This document shows, piece after piece, positions 8,858 through 18,538 of a DNA stretch of 64,000 nucleotides. The translations under genes were made by a program, and so were the position numbers. Source of the stretch: Palsa-504 sp963844625 (GTDB lineage: Bacteria > Actinomycetota > Actinomycetes > Streptosporangiales > Streptosporangiaceae); the NCBI GenBank assembly GCA_963844625.1, contig CAWJPF010000002.1, forward strand, positions 70,906-134,905, read 5' to 3'. Below the pieces are notes generated by a model, which searched no databases, was not told the origin of the DNA, and was given only the letters and a program-made list of their open reading frames with translations. Position 1 is the stretch's first letter. Each line of letters begins with the position of its first letter.

Positions 8858-9343
8858 TCAGTGCTCCGCGGGCATCAGCAGCGCGGTGGCGATGGCCGCG
8901 ATGCCCTCGCCCCGGCCGGTCAGGCCGAGCCCGTCGGTCGTGGTCGCGGCCACGCTGACCGGGGCGCCGGACAGCGCCTCGGCCATGACCTTCTCGGCCT
9001 CGGCCCGGCGCGGCGCGACCCGCGGCCGGTTCCCGATCACCTGCACCGCCACGTTGCCGATAACGAATCCCGCCTCGCTGATCAGCCGGAACGTCTCGCG
9101 AAGCAGGGCCACCCCGGACGCTCCCGCCCACTCGGGGCGGGAGGTGCCGAAGTTCTGGCCGAGATCACCGAGCCCGGCCGCCGACAACAAGGCGGTACAG
9201 GCGGCGTGCGCCGCCACGTCTCCGTCCGAATGACCGTCCAGGCCCGCTTCACCGGGCCATAGCAGGCCCGCCAGGTAAAGTGCCCGCGCGGTGGTCAGCG
9301 GATGTACGTCAACGCCGACCCCGACGCGAGGGATCCCGGACAC
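8858..9343 (-). CDS. ispF: 2-C-methyl-D-erythritol 2,4-cyclodiphosphate synthase
   Basis: A 161-residue enzyme of the MEP isoprenoid pathway. The metal ligands D12 and H14 (VGVDVHPL) and H46 (DVAAHAACTALL) are present, as are the HSDGDV motif and the C-terminal TTTDGLGLTGRGEGIAAIA. The gene lies 24 bases downstream of carD. In most actinobacteria ispD sits between carD and ispF, and here it is absent. Confidence 0.95.
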   Translation of the reverse strand: MSGIPRVGVGVDVHPLTTARALYLAGLLWPGEAGLDGHSDGDVAAHAACTALLSAAGLGDLGQNFGTSRPEWAGASGVALLRETFRLISEAGFVIGNVAVQVIGNRPRVAPRRAEAEKVMAEALSGAPVSVAATTTDGLGLTGRGEGIAAIATALLMPAEH

Positions 9344-9367
9344 GCCCTTAACTTAGCTAGCAGGGAC

Positions 9368-9850
9368 TCAGGTCGCGAGAACCTCGTCGAGCAGGGCCTC
9401 GGCCTTGTCCTCGTTGGTCTTCTCGGCGAGGGCCAGCTCGCTCACCAGGATCTGCCGCGCCTTGGCGAGCATGCGCTTCTCGCCCGCGGACAGGCCGCGT
9501 TCCTTGTCCCGCCGCCACAGGTCCCTGACGACTTCGGCGACCTTGTTCACGTCACCGGAGGCGAGCTTCTCCAGGTTGGCCTTGTATCGCCTGGACCAGT
9601 TGGTCGGCTCCTCCGTGTGCGGCGCGCGGAGCACCTCGAACACCCGCTCAAGCCCTTCGGCTCCTACGACATCCCGCACGCCTACCAGCTCGGCATTGTC
9701 CGCGGGAACGCGTACGGTCAGGTCGCCCTTGTCAACCTTGAGGACCAGATAGGTCTTATCCTCGCCCTTAATGGTGCGAGTCTCGACCGCTTCGATGCGA
9801 GCAGCCCCGTGATGGGGATAGACGACGGTATCGCCGACCTTGAAAGACAT
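9368..9850 (-). CDS. carD: CarD family transcriptional regulator
   Basis: A 160-residue RNA-polymerase-binding protein. The N-terminal RNAP-interaction domain begins MSFKVGDTVVYPHHGAARIE. The helical DNA-binding domain contains EEPTNWSRRYKANLEKLASG and DLWRRDKERGLSAGEKRML, including the conserved Trp. CarD stabilises open complexes at rRNA and other promoters and is essential in mycobacteria. The ATG at 9850 is preferred to one at 9880 because it has a GAAGGGG ribosome site 10 bases upstream and matches family length. It heads the carD-ispF-cysS-rlmB series. Confidence 0.96.
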   Translation of the reverse strand: MSFKVGDTVVYPHHGAARIEAVETRTIKGEDKTYLVLKVDKGDLTVRVPADNAELVGVRDVVGAEGLERVFEVLRAPHTEEPTNWSRRYKANLEKLASGDVNKVAEVVRDLWRRDKERGLSAGEKRMLAKARQILVSELALAEKTNEDKAEALLDEVLAT

Positions 9851-9878
9851 GTGGCAAGTACCCCTTCCGCTGAAGACC

Positions 9879-9884
9879 ATCTTA
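9879..9884 (-). promoter_or_regulatory. Putative -10 box for carD
   Basis: Minus-strand TAAGAT lies 29 bases upstream of the carD ATG and matches TANNNT. No convincing -35 hexamer is seen at the right spacing. Confidence 0.3.
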
Positions 9885-10170
9885 CCACGCCCGGCGGTAT
9901 CGATAAAATGCCCTTAGTGGCAAATATGCAGGTCAGTACGGTTTTACCGGGCCGTACCCATACCGTTCAGCTGGCCGTGCCACGATCAGCACCGCCACTT
10001 GAGGGCTAAAGACGTTTTCCCCAGTCTACCCGAGGGACTCCGGGGAGCCCGACACGTTGTCCCAGGCGCGGCGCGCGCACAACCCGCGACCAGGCCGGCC
10101 GCGCGCCGGGTACCGTCATGATGGCCTCATACTGGATACCTAAGGACCGATTTTGGCGCCGGAGGTGACG

Positions 10171-10650
10171 GTGAATCCTGGCGGCGGAGCTGGGTGGGAC
10201 GAGCCTCCGCTCGACATCCAGATCCCGGATGACGCGCGTGAGCTCGACCGTGACGTGCTCGCCTACCACCGGGAGCAGCGCGCCAAGCGCCGCCGTACCC
10301 GGCTGCGCCGGCTGGCCGGGCCCCTAGGCGGGCACGGGACGCTCCTGCCGCTGCTGGCCAGCATCCTCGCCGTGTGCCTGGTCGCGGGCGCGATGCTCTC
10401 TGTGGCCACGTTCAGCCCTGGGAGGACGCCCGGCACGCCTCACCACACCCCGCGCCCGGCGGCCGCGAGCTCGTCGCCCACCACCGGCACGACCAGCCCT
10501 GACACGTCGACGACCACGGCCAAGCCGACCCAGGCGCAGACTCAGCCCCAGGCGTCGGGCGGCGGGCAGACCGCCCGCTCCGCGAGCGCGTCGGCCGTCT
10601 CGGGGAAGCAGAGCCCGGCCGCTCACGCCACCGGCTCGTCCGCACCCTGA
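10171..10650 (+). CDS. Single-pass membrane protein with Ser/Thr/Pro-rich external tail
   Basis: About 159 residues, function not recognised. A short acidic N-terminus and a basic stretch (REQRAKRRRTRLRRL) precede one transmembrane helix (TLLPLLASILAVCLVAGAML). About 80 residues of Ser/Thr/Pro/Ala/Gln-rich sequence follow, with no folded domain. The arrangement suggests a cytoplasmic N-terminus and a disordered, possibly wall-spanning tail. The GTG at 10171 follows GGAGGTGA by a good distance, and a TTG at 10153 is an alternative. It is divergent from carD. Confidence 0.7.
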   Translation: MNPGGGAGWDEPPLDIQIPDDARELDRDVLAYHREQRAKRRRTRLRRLAGPLGGHGTLLPLLASILAVCLVAGAMLSVATFSPGRTPGTPHHTPRPAAASSSPTTGTTSPDTSTTTAKPTQAQTQPQASGGGQTARSASASAVSGKQSPAAHATGSSAP

Positions 10651-10728
10651 GCCCCGCGTGCAAGCGCGAGAGCCGGACCGCTACGATTTCTTCCGTCCCG
10701 ACGGGAGTAAATCGAGGAGGCCGTTAAG

Positions 10729-11322
10729 GTGACGCGCTGGAACCGCCGCCTGCTTTTCGGCGCCATAGCCCTGCTGGTCCCGGTACTGGCCGGATGCGAG
10801 GCCGGTAACAACGCGCCCACGCTGGAGTTCCATCCGGCCGCCGCCGGGGTGAGCACCACCGTGAACGGCATCACGATCGACAACGCGTTCGTGCTCGGGC
10901 CCGCGCTCGGCGCCACGCTGCCGGCCGGCGGCCAGGCCGGGGCCTTCCTCGCCCTGACGGCGCCGAACAACGACCGCCTGGTATCGGTCAGCGCACCAGG
11001 CTTCGCAGCCTCGGTGAAGGTGACCGGCGGCCCCGTCGACCTGCCGCCGTATCAGCTCGTGGACCTGGGCGGACCGTCGCCGGAGATCGTGCTCACCGGG
11101 CTGACCAGTCCGCTCTCCGGCGGAGAGATGGTCAACCTGGTACTCAACTTCGCCACCGCCGGGCCGGTCGCGCTCACCGTGCCGGTCGAGCCCCAGGCCT
11201 ACGACTTCGCGACCTACTCCCCGCCGGCCATCCCGGCGCCGACGGCCACCGCCACGCCGACGGCCCACGCGTCACCCACGACGTCTCCCTCGGCCTCCGC
11301 CAGCCCGTCGGCTACGCCGTAA
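10729..11322 (+). CDS. LpqE-like secreted lipoprotein (PCuAC-like fold inferred)
   Basis: A 197-residue lipoprotein. A basic N-terminus, a hydrophobic segment and the lipobox VLAGC (lipidated C23) are clear. The mature part, with repeated AFLALTAPNNDRLVSVSAPG-like strands, resembles actinobacterial LpqE-type copper-chaperone-fold proteins, but I see no Met/His copper motif. The C-terminus is a Thr/Pro/Ser tail. The start GTG has GAGGAGG upstream. In M. tuberculosis lpqE is divergent from carD at the same position, which supports orthology. Confidence 0.75.
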   Translation: MTRWNRRLLFGAIALLVPVLAGCEAGNNAPTLEFHPAAAGVSTTVNGITIDNAFVLGPALGATLPAGGQAGAFLALTAPNNDRLVSVSAPGFAASVKVTGGPVDLPPYQLVDLGGPSPEIVLTGLTSPLSGGEMVNLVLNFATAGPVALTVPVEPQAYDFATYSPPAIPAPTATATPTAHASPTTSPSASASPSATP

Positions 11323-11345
11323 CCGGCCGGGGGCAGGCACGACGC

Positions 11346-11383
11346 TCCGTTCGGAAGAAAGATCTTTTTATTTACCGAACGGA
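11346..11383. terminator. Bidirectional terminator-like hairpin
   Basis: A 9-base perfect inverted repeat TCCGTTCGG/CCGAACGGA encloses an inner palindrome AAAGATCTTT followed by T-rich sequence. It lies between two convergent genes, the lipoprotein and regX3, as expected for a shared terminator. Confidence 0.6.
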
Positions 11384-11398
11384 CCGCGTGCTTGTCTC

Positions 11399-12085
<687 letters not shown>

Positions 12086-12143
12086 TTGTTCCTCCTGGGC
12101 GGTACCGGTGCTCTGGCTCTGCCGGGTCGTCGGGTCTTGTGCG

Positions 12144-13262
12144 TCAGGCCGTGCCGGAGCCGGAATGCTCGCCCCGCAGCGGAATGGCGAGGGTAAACGT
12201 GGATCCGGCGCCCTCCACGCTACGCACCGTGACCTTGCCGTTGTGTGCCGCCATGACGTGCTTGACGATGGCCAGCCCGAGGCCGGTGCCGCCGGTCGCA
12301 CGCGAGCGCGCCGGGTCGACCCGGTAGAAGCGTTCGAAGATCCGTTCAAGATCGCGGTCGGGGATGCCGATGCCCTGGTCGGCGACGCTCAGCTCGGCGT
12401 TGCCTTCGCCCGTCTTCCTGGTGCTGATGACCACGCGGGTGCGCTCCGGGCTGTAGGCCACGGCGTTGTCCAGCAGGTTGCGCAGCGCGGTGATCAGCAG
12501 GTCCTCATCCCCGAGGACGGAAAGGCCGCGGGTGCCGACCGACGCGAGCGTGATGCCCCGCGCGTTGGCCTTCATCCGGCAGCGGTCGACGGCCTCGGCC
12601 ACGACCGTGTCCAGGTCGACCGGGCGCGGGTCGGGGACGGGCTCCACGGCCTGGATCCTGGACAGCGTGATCAGGTCCTGCACCAGGTTGGTCAGCCGCT
12701 GCGCCTCCTGCCGCATCTTGGCGGCGAACCTGCGCACCGCCTCGGCGTCGTCGGCGGCATCCTCGATGGTCTCGGCGAGCAGCGCCAGCGCGCCCACCGG
12801 CGTCTTGAGCTCGTGGCTGGTGTTGGCCACGAAGTCCCGCTTGACCTCGTCCACCCGGCGGCTCTCGGTCTGGTCCTCGGCGAGCACAAGCACCAGTCCG
12901 CCGCCGCCGACCGCACCGCCGAGCGGCGCCACCCGGACGGCAAAGCTCGTCGTCTTCCCGCCGAACCTCGGCACCGCGACCTCGAACTCGCCTTCCCTGA
13001 TCTCCCCGTCCCTGCGCACCTGGCGGGCCAGCGCGGCGAGCTCGGTGACCATCAGGCGATCGCCCTTGACCAGCCCGAACGCCCGCGCCGCGGCGCTCGC
13101 CCGCAGCACCCGGTCGTTGCTGTCGACGACGACGGCGGAAGAGGAGAGAACGGAGAGAACGGAGGCGATACCCGGCGGCAGCCGGGTCGGCTGCCTGGCC
13201 GCCCGGAGCCGGGTGCCGCGGGTCTGGCGCGTCGTCGGGCTCGTCCTGGTTCTTATCGCCAC
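12144..13262 (-). CDS. senX3: SenX3-like sensor histidine kinase lacking membrane segments
   Basis: A 372-residue kinase. A PAS-like domain starts near SSAVVVDSNDRVLRAS (residues 41-56). The dimerisation box is VANTSHELKTPVGALALLAE with H150. The ATPase domain has NLLDNAVAYSP, ADQGIGIP, FERFYRVDPARSRATGGTGL and the final TFTLAIPL. SenX3 orthologues begin with one or two transmembrane helices. Here the first 40 residues are Arg/Thr/Pro-rich with no hydrophobic segment, and neither the upstream in-frame sequence nor other frames restore one. The protein may therefore be soluble. Confidence 0.88.
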   Translation of the reverse strand: MAIRTRTSPTTRQTRGTRLRAARQPTRLPPGIASVLSVLSSSAVVVDSNDRVLRASAAARAFGLVKGDRLMVTELAALARQVRRDGEIREGEFEVAVPRFGGKTTSFAVRVAPLGGAVGGGGLVLVLAEDQTESRRVDEVKRDFVANTSHELKTPVGALALLAETIEDAADDAEAVRRFAAKMRQEAQRLTNLVQDLITLSRIQAVEPVPDPRPVDLDTVVAEAVDRCRMKANARGITLASVGTRGLSVLGDEDLLITALRNLLDNAVAYSPERTRVVISTRKTGEGNAELSVADQGIGIPDRDLERIFERFYRVDPARSRATGGTGLGLAIVKHVMAAHNGKVTVRSVEGAGSTFTLAIPLRGEHSGSGTA

Positions 13263-13383
13263 ACGATCTCCGTTACGCGCGCAGGCCAGGGCCGTGACCA
13301 GTGAAGACTCACATAGCTCATGGTATGCGGTGGCGCGCCATCGCCATAGTGCGATCCGGTGCGCCCGGCGATATTCGAACGTT

Positions 13384-13416
13384 GTTCACCTCACGGCAAA
13401 CATCCGTCCATGCCGG
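13384..13416 (+). promoter_or_regulatory. Candidate PHO box upstream of senX3
   Basis: Three units spaced at 11 bases read GTTCACCTCAC, GGCAAACATCC and GTCCATGCCGG. The first matches the GTTCACC core of RegX3/PhoP direct-repeat operators well; the others match only partly. Autoregulation would be expected for this operon. Confidence 0.35.
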
Positions 13417-13426
13417 ATTTACCAGG

Positions 13427-14170
13427 CTACCGGCCTTGGTTCCTGACCGCCTCGGCCGCTTCCGCGGCGGCATTCGGGTCCAGGTACTGGCCACCGGGCC
13501 TGACCGGCCTGAAGGCGTCGTCGAGCTCGTAGACCAGGGGGATCCCGGTCGGGATGTTCAGCTCGGCGATGGCCGCGTCGCTGATCCCGTCCAGGTGCTT
13601 GACCAGCGCGCGCAGCGAGTTGCCGTGCGCCACGATCAGGACCGTCCCGTCCCGGCCGAGGTCGGGCACCACGGCGTCATACCAGTAAGGCAGCATCCGC
13701 GCCACGACGTCCTTCAGGCACTCGGTCCGGGGCCTGGCCTCGGGTGGCAGGCCCGCGTACCTGGGGTCAGCCGCCTGGGACAGGGGATCGTCGTCGGCGA
13801 TCGGCGGCGGCGGCACGTCGTAGGAGCGACGCCACAGCATGAACTGCTCCTCGCCGAACTCCTGCCTGGTGGCGGCCTTGTCCTTGCCCTGCAGGGCGCC
13901 GTAATGCCGCTCGTTGAGCCGCCAGGAGCGGCGTACCGGCAGCCAGGCCAGGCCGGCCTCGGCCAGCGCGATGTTGGCGGTCTGGATCGCCCGGGTCAGC
14001 ACCGAGGTGTGCACGGCCGCCGGCTGCAGGCCCGACTGGGCGAGCAGCGTGCCCCCGTGCGCTGCCTCCTGCTCGCCGGCCGCGGAAAGCCCGACGTCCA
14101 CCCACCCGGTGAACAGCCCCTTTGAGTTCCATTCGCTCTCGCCGTGACGAAGCAGCACCAGCGTCCTCAT
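13427..14170 (-). CDS. gpmA: 2,3-bisphosphoglycerate-dependent phosphoglycerate mutase
   Basis: A 247-residue glycolytic enzyme interconverting 3- and 2-phosphoglycerate. The phosphohistidine motif is LLRHGESEWNSKGLFTGW with H9. RRSWRLNERHYGALQGKDKA and IVAHGNSLRALVKHLDGIS (second catalytic His) are typical of the dPGM class. ATG at 14170 fits the family start. A much longer open frame upstream is not coding. The gene lies upstream of senX3-regX3, as in mycobacteria. Confidence 0.95.
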   Translation of the reverse strand: MRTLVLLRHGESEWNSKGLFTGWVDVGLSAAGEQEAAHGGTLLAQSGLQPAAVHTSVLTRAIQTANIALAEAGLAWLPVRRSWRLNERHYGALQGKDKAATRQEFGEEQFMLWRRSYDVPPPPIADDDPLSQAADPRYAGLPPEARPRTECLKDVVARMLPYWYDAVVPDLGRDGTVLIVAHGNSLRALVKHLDGISDAAIAELNIPTGIPLVYELDDAFRPVRPGGQYLDPNAAAEAAEAVRNQGR

Positions 14171-14224
14171 AGCCGCAAAGCCTAGCCTGGGAACAGGCTG
14201 CGGTTCGACGCGGTTGGTTAGGAC

Positions 14225-15498
14225 GTGCTTGAAGTGCAGCGACGCGCGCCCCGCCGAATCGCGACCATCAGCCTGCACACGTCGCCGCTCGACCAGCCGG
14301 GGACCGGCGATGCCGGCGGGCTCAACGTGTACGTGGTGGAGGCGGCCAAGCAACTGGCCCGCCTGGGCATCGAGGTCGAGATCTTCACCCGGGCGGTCTG
14401 CCCCGGCACGCCGCCGGCCGTCGAGCTCGTGCCTGGGGTGCTGGTCCGCAATGTGGTGGCCGGCCCGTTCGAGGAACTCGACAAGAACTCGCTCCCCAGC
14501 CAGATATGCCCGTTCACGTTCGGGGTGCTGCGGACGGAAGCCGATTTCGAGCCCGGCCGTTACGATCTGGTGCACGCGCACTACTGGCTGTCCGGCCAGG
14601 TCGCGGCCGTCGCCGCGGAGCGCTGGGGTGTTCCGCTCATCCAGTCCATGCACACCCTGGGCAAGGTCAAGAACCTGGCCCTGGCGGCCGGCGACTGCGC
14701 CGAGCCCGCGGCGCGGATCCGCGGCGAGGGCGAGGTCGTCGCGGCCGCGGACCGGCTGGTCGCCAACACCGCCGAAGAGGCGCGCCAGCTCGTCGAGCTC
14801 TACGGCGCCGACCCGTGGCGGGTCAAGACGGTCAGCCCGGGAGTTGACCTGTCGGTGTTCCGGCCTGGTTCTGCCCGCGGCGCGCGGCGGCGGCTCGGGC
14901 TGCCTCCGGACGCGGTCGTGCTGGTCTTCGCGGGGCGGATCCAGCCGCTGAAGGGTCCCGACATCGTGCTGCGGGCCGCGGCTTCGCTGCTTTCCTCATC
15001 GCCCGGGCTGGCTTCGCGGCTGGTAGTGGTATTCGTGGGCGGCCCGAGCGGCTCCGAGGTCGGCGCGCCAGGCCGGCTGGATGGCCTGGCGGCGTCACTC
15101 GGTATTTCGGCGATCGTGCGGCAGGAGCCGCCGTGCCCGCAGCGGGAGCTGGCCGACTGGTACCGGGCAGCGACCATCGTGCTGGTGCCGTCGCACTCGG
15201 AATCGTTCGGGCTCGTGGCGCTCGAGGCTCAGGCCTGCGGCACGCCTGTGGTCGCCGCGGCCGTCGGCGGCCTGCGCACCGCGGTACGGGACGGTTTCTC
15301 CGGGATCCTGGTAGACGGGCACGATCCCGTCTCCTACGCTCGCGTGGTGGAGAAACTGGTGACGGCACCCGGGCGGCTGACGGAGCTCTCGCGTGGCGCG
15401 GTCGAGCATGCGTCCGCGTTCGGCTGGCCGGTGACGGCGGAGCGGCTGATCGACGTGTACACCGGGGCTATGAACGAGGCCGCCGTGGCGGTGCGGGC

Positions 15499-15502
<4 letters not shown>
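14225..15502 (+). CDS. mshA: D-inositol-3-phosphate glycosyltransferase (mycothiol synthesis)
   Basis: A 425-residue GT4 glycosyltransferase that makes GlcNAc-inositol phosphate, the first step of mycothiol. The MshA signature SLHTSPLDQPGTGDAGGLNV is near the N-terminus. The C-terminal domain has FAGRIQPLKGPDIVLRA and the catalytic E-x7-E region ESFGLVALEAQACGTPVV. The gene is divergent from gpmA, starts at a GTG (14225), and its stop overlaps the next gene as GTGA. Confidence 0.95.
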
Positions 15503-16053
<551 letters not shown>

Positions 16054-16094
16054 CGGCTTATGCTTGCTGTTCGACGGACCGGAATACGGGTACA

Positions 16095-16481
16095 TTGACG
16101 ACCGTGAACCGGTTGGGTGATCTTGAGCGAGCCATCATGGAAGTCCTCTGGGAAACGGATACCTCGCTGACCGTACGCGAGGTCAGTGCTAGGCTGACCG
16201 AGCGTAACCTGGCTCACACCACCGTGATGACGGTGCTAGACAGGCTCGCGAAAAAGGGCTTCGCCAAGCGGGTGCGCGATGGGCGCGCCTGGCGTTACTG
16301 CCCCGCCGCTACCCGCGAGACCTACGTAACCGAGCTCATGCTGACCGCGCTCGACCAGACCGGAGACCGCACGGCCGCACTGACCCGGTTCGCACAGTCC
16401 GTATCTGGCGTCGAGGCTGAGGCGTTGCGCGACGCCCTGGAAGTATTTGAAGGTAGCGGCGACGGAGATGACGGGACTTGA
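16095..16481 (+). CDS. BlaI/MecI/CopY-family transcriptional repressor
   Basis: A 128-residue winged-helix repressor. The signature RLGDLERAIMEVLWETDTSL is at the N-terminus, followed by VREVSARL and HTTVMTVLDRLAKKGFAKRV, then the C-terminal dimerisation helices. It is followed by an M56-type membrane peptidase gene that overlaps its 3' end, the BlaI-BlaR1 arrangement in which the peptidase relieves repression. No beta-lactamase gene is adjacent, so the target is unknown. The start is TTG 16095 or GTG 16104; no clear ribosome site decides. Confidence 0.9.
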   Translation: MTTVNRLGDLERAIMEVLWETDTSLTVREVSARLTERNLAHTTVMTVLDRLAKKGFAKRVRDGRAWRYCPAATRETYVTELMLTALDQTGDRTAALTRFAQSVSGVEAEALRDALEVFEGSGDGDDGT

Positions 16482-17436
16482 CGATGCGGCACTGCTTGCC
16501 GTAGTAGCCATCGGAAGCGCGCTGGGCGCTTCCGCCCTCGTGCGAGCGAGCTGGCCGCGCCGTTCTCCGGCGGCGGCGATCTTGCTGTGGCAGGCCCTCG
16601 GCTTGGCTTCGGGGCTCGCCGCCGTCGGCACGCTGCTCGGCCTGGCCATGCCGGCCAGCAGCATCGGCGTGGTGCGGTCGACGCTGCGGGTAGGAATGCT
16701 TTTCCGGACCGGGGGCCTGTTCCGGGTGGCGGGCGCCTTCGACGCGGCGGGTACCGTGCCGACGATCGTGGTCATCGTCCGGCTGGCCTGCCTGGCCGCC
16801 GGGCTGGTCTTGCTCGCGTCGCTGTGCTGGGTGCTGGTCGCGGTGTGCGCCGCGGCGCTGCAGGCCAGGCGGCGGCAGCGCGCCTTGCTCAGGCTGCTCG
16901 CCCACGGCGACCCCAAGGTCCCTGGCGCCCTGGTCGTCGACTACCCCACCGCCGCGGCATACTGCCTGCCCGGCCTGCGATCGCAGATCGTCGTCAGTGT
17001 CGGCACCCTGGAACTGCTCGGCCGCGGGGAGCTGGCGGCCGTGCTCGCGCACGAGCGCGCGCACCTGCGCGAGCGGCACGACCTGGTGCTGCTCCCGTTC
17101 ACCGCGCTGCGGCGCGCCTTCCCCAAGTCGGCCACCTGCGCCGACGCTCAGCACTCGGTCGCGCTGCTGGTCGAGATGCTGGCCGACGACCGCGCGCTGC
17201 GGACCCGCGCGACCCGTGAGCTGGTCTCCGCCCTGGTGCGTTTCGGCACCGCGGGCACCTGCCCGGCGCCCGCGGGCGCGCTGGCCGCCGGCGGAGGCGC
17301 TGGCGGGGGTGAGGTGACGGCGAGGGTTACCCGGCTGCTTCAGCCGGTGCGCCCGCTGCCGCTCGCCGCGGTCACCGCGATCTGCTTCGCCGCCGTCCTG
17401 CTGATCGCGGCGCCGGTCACGCTGCTCGTCATCTGA
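16468..17436 (+). CDS. M56-family membrane metallopeptidase (BlaR1-like)
   Basis: A 322-residue membrane protein. Hydrophobic segments lie near residues 8-25, 38-60, 95-130 and at the C-terminus (LPLAAVTAICFAAVLLIAAP). The zinc peptidase motif is LAAVLAHERAHLRERHD, an HExxH site. There is no penicillin-binding sensor domain, so it is the short form frequent in actinobacteria. ATG at 16468 overlaps the stop of the BlaI-like repressor, so the two form a translationally coupled pair. Confidence 0.88.
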   Translation: MTGLDDAALLAVVAIGSALGASALVRASWPRRSPAAAILLWQALGLASGLAAVGTLLGLAMPASSIGVVRSTLRVGMLFRTGGLFRVAGAFDAAGTVPTIVVIVRLACLAAGLVLLASLCWVLVAVCAAALQARRRQRALLRLLAHGDPKVPGALVVDYPTAAAYCLPGLRSQIVVSVGTLELLGRGELAAVLAHERAHLRERHDLVLLPFTALRRAFPKSATCADAQHSVALLVEMLADDRALRTRATRELVSALVRFGTAGTCPAPAGALAAGGGAGGGEVTARVTRLLQPVRPLPLAAVTAICFAAVLLIAAPVTLLVI

Positions 17437-17511
17437 GGCGCGTGCTGGCGGTCCGGATCGGCGGCGTGCTGGCGTGCTGGCGTGCCTGCCTGTCGGCGTG
17501 ACGCCGGCAGG

Positions 17512-17583
17512 CCGGTTGCGTTGCCAGGTCCGGTTGCGTTGCCAGGTCCGGTTGCGTTGCCAGGTCCGGTTGCGTTACCAGGG
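17512..17583. repeat. Four 18-bp tandem repeats
   Basis: Four copies of CCGGTTGCGTTGCCAGGT run head to tail. The last copy differs by GTTGCC to GTTACC and a final G. That change creates the TAA stop of the minus-strand DUF2516 gene. Confidence 0.9.
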
Positions 17584-17916
17584 ACCGTACGGGCCGGAGC
17601 TGGTCCCGCTGCCGCCGCCCTTGGGAAACGCCTTTACCTTGGGCCGGACGTCGGCCAGGTAGATGGCGGCGGCCACGAACGCCGCCACCGGCAGGATCGA
17701 CGTCGGGCCCACGCGGTACACGGCGCCGGCCAACCCGACCACTGCGGCTACGCCGAGGATGATCAGCCACAGCTTCTTGGTCTGCTTGCCCGACGCCACG
17801 AAGGCGTTCGCCGGGCGGGTAATCGCGTCGATGAAGGCCCAGGCCTCAACGCCGAACGCCGCGATGCCGAGAGCCAGGAAAAAGTCGGTAAGTGGGGTAT
17901 AAGCGGAGCCGATCAC
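17575..17916 (-). CDS. DUF2516 family small membrane protein
   Basis: A 113-residue membrane protein with three hydrophobic helices (about residues 10-30, 48-66 and 70-88). It has the family elements WAFIDAITRPANAFVASGKQ, ATYLADVRPKV-like sequence near residue 90 and the Gly-rich end GGGSGTSSGPYGPW. The function is unknown. Next to it on the same strand is an XRE regulator, the pairing seen in Streptomyces and in mycobacteria, where hbhA lies between them. The stop codon lies inside an 18-bp repeat array. Confidence 0.82.
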   Translation of the reverse strand: MIGSAYTPLTDFFLALGIAAFGVEAWAFIDAITRPANAFVASGKQTKKLWLIILGVAAVVGLAGAVYRVGPTSILPVAAFVAAAIYLADVRPKVKAFPKGGGSGTSSGPYGPW

Positions 17917-17929
17917 GGAATCACGCTAC

Positions 17930-18538
17930 CTAATCGGAGGCACTGCCTGGTCTGTCCGGAGCCTCCGCGCCGTCCTTGGCTGCTGCGGTCGCTCCTTGTG
18001 GTCCTACCGCTGATCCTTCCGCGGCCGCGGCGGCGGCGAGGGCCGCTTCCGCAAAGAGCCCTTCCGCGCCTGGTGCTCCCCCGGCCAGTTCGGACTCCGC
18101 CTCGGCCAGTTCGGACTCCGCCGCGCCGAGCTCGGACTCCGTCGCGGCCGGTTCTGGCGCCGCGGTCAGTTCTGGCGCCGCGACTTCCGGTTCCGCGGCC
18201 GCGTTCTCCCGGCGGAACGACTCGTAGATCTCGATGAGCACCTGCTTCTGCCGCTCCAGGAGTCCGGGATCGGTCAGCAGGGCGGCCCGGACACCCGAGT
18301 CGGCCGGCCGGTCTTCGAGGATCCCGGCCTGGACGTAGAGCGCTTCCGCGGAGATACGCAGCCCCTTGGCGAGCTGCTGCAAGATGTCCGCGCTCGGCCT
18401 GCGCAGGCCGCGCTCGATCTGGCTCAGGTAGGGGTTAGAAACCCCGGCCGACTGGGCCAGCTGCCGCATCGAGATCTTCGCCTGCTCGCGCTGTTCCCGG
18501 ATGTACTCACCGATCGAGTTCACATTTACGTTACGCAT
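17930..18538 (-). CDS. XRE-family HTH regulator with Ala/Glu-rich tail
   Basis: A 202-residue protein. The HTH (about residues 8-65) reads YIREQREQAKISMRQLAQSA, then VSNPYLSQIERGLRRPSADI. A conserved segment ends in LTDPGLLERQKQVLIEIYES. The last 90 residues are low-complexity Ala/Glu/Ser repeats (SELxxAESEL). It is like the actinobacterial Rv0474-type regulator, here without an hbhA gene next to it. The DUF2516 gene follows 13 bases downstream. Confidence 0.87.
   Translation of the reverse strand: MRNVNVNSIGEYIREQREQAKISMRQLAQSAGVSNPYLSQIERGLRRPSADILQQLAKGLRISAEALYVQAGILEDRPADSGVRAALLTDPGLLERQKQVLIEIYESFRRENAAAEPEVAAPELTAAPEPAATESELGAAESELAEAESELAGGAPGAEGLFAEAALAAAAAAEGSAVGPQGATAAAKDGAEAPDRPGSASD

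Noticed and set aside
10153..10170. TTG start for the membrane protein at 10153
   Set aside because: The GTG at 10171 has a much better placed GGAGGTGA.
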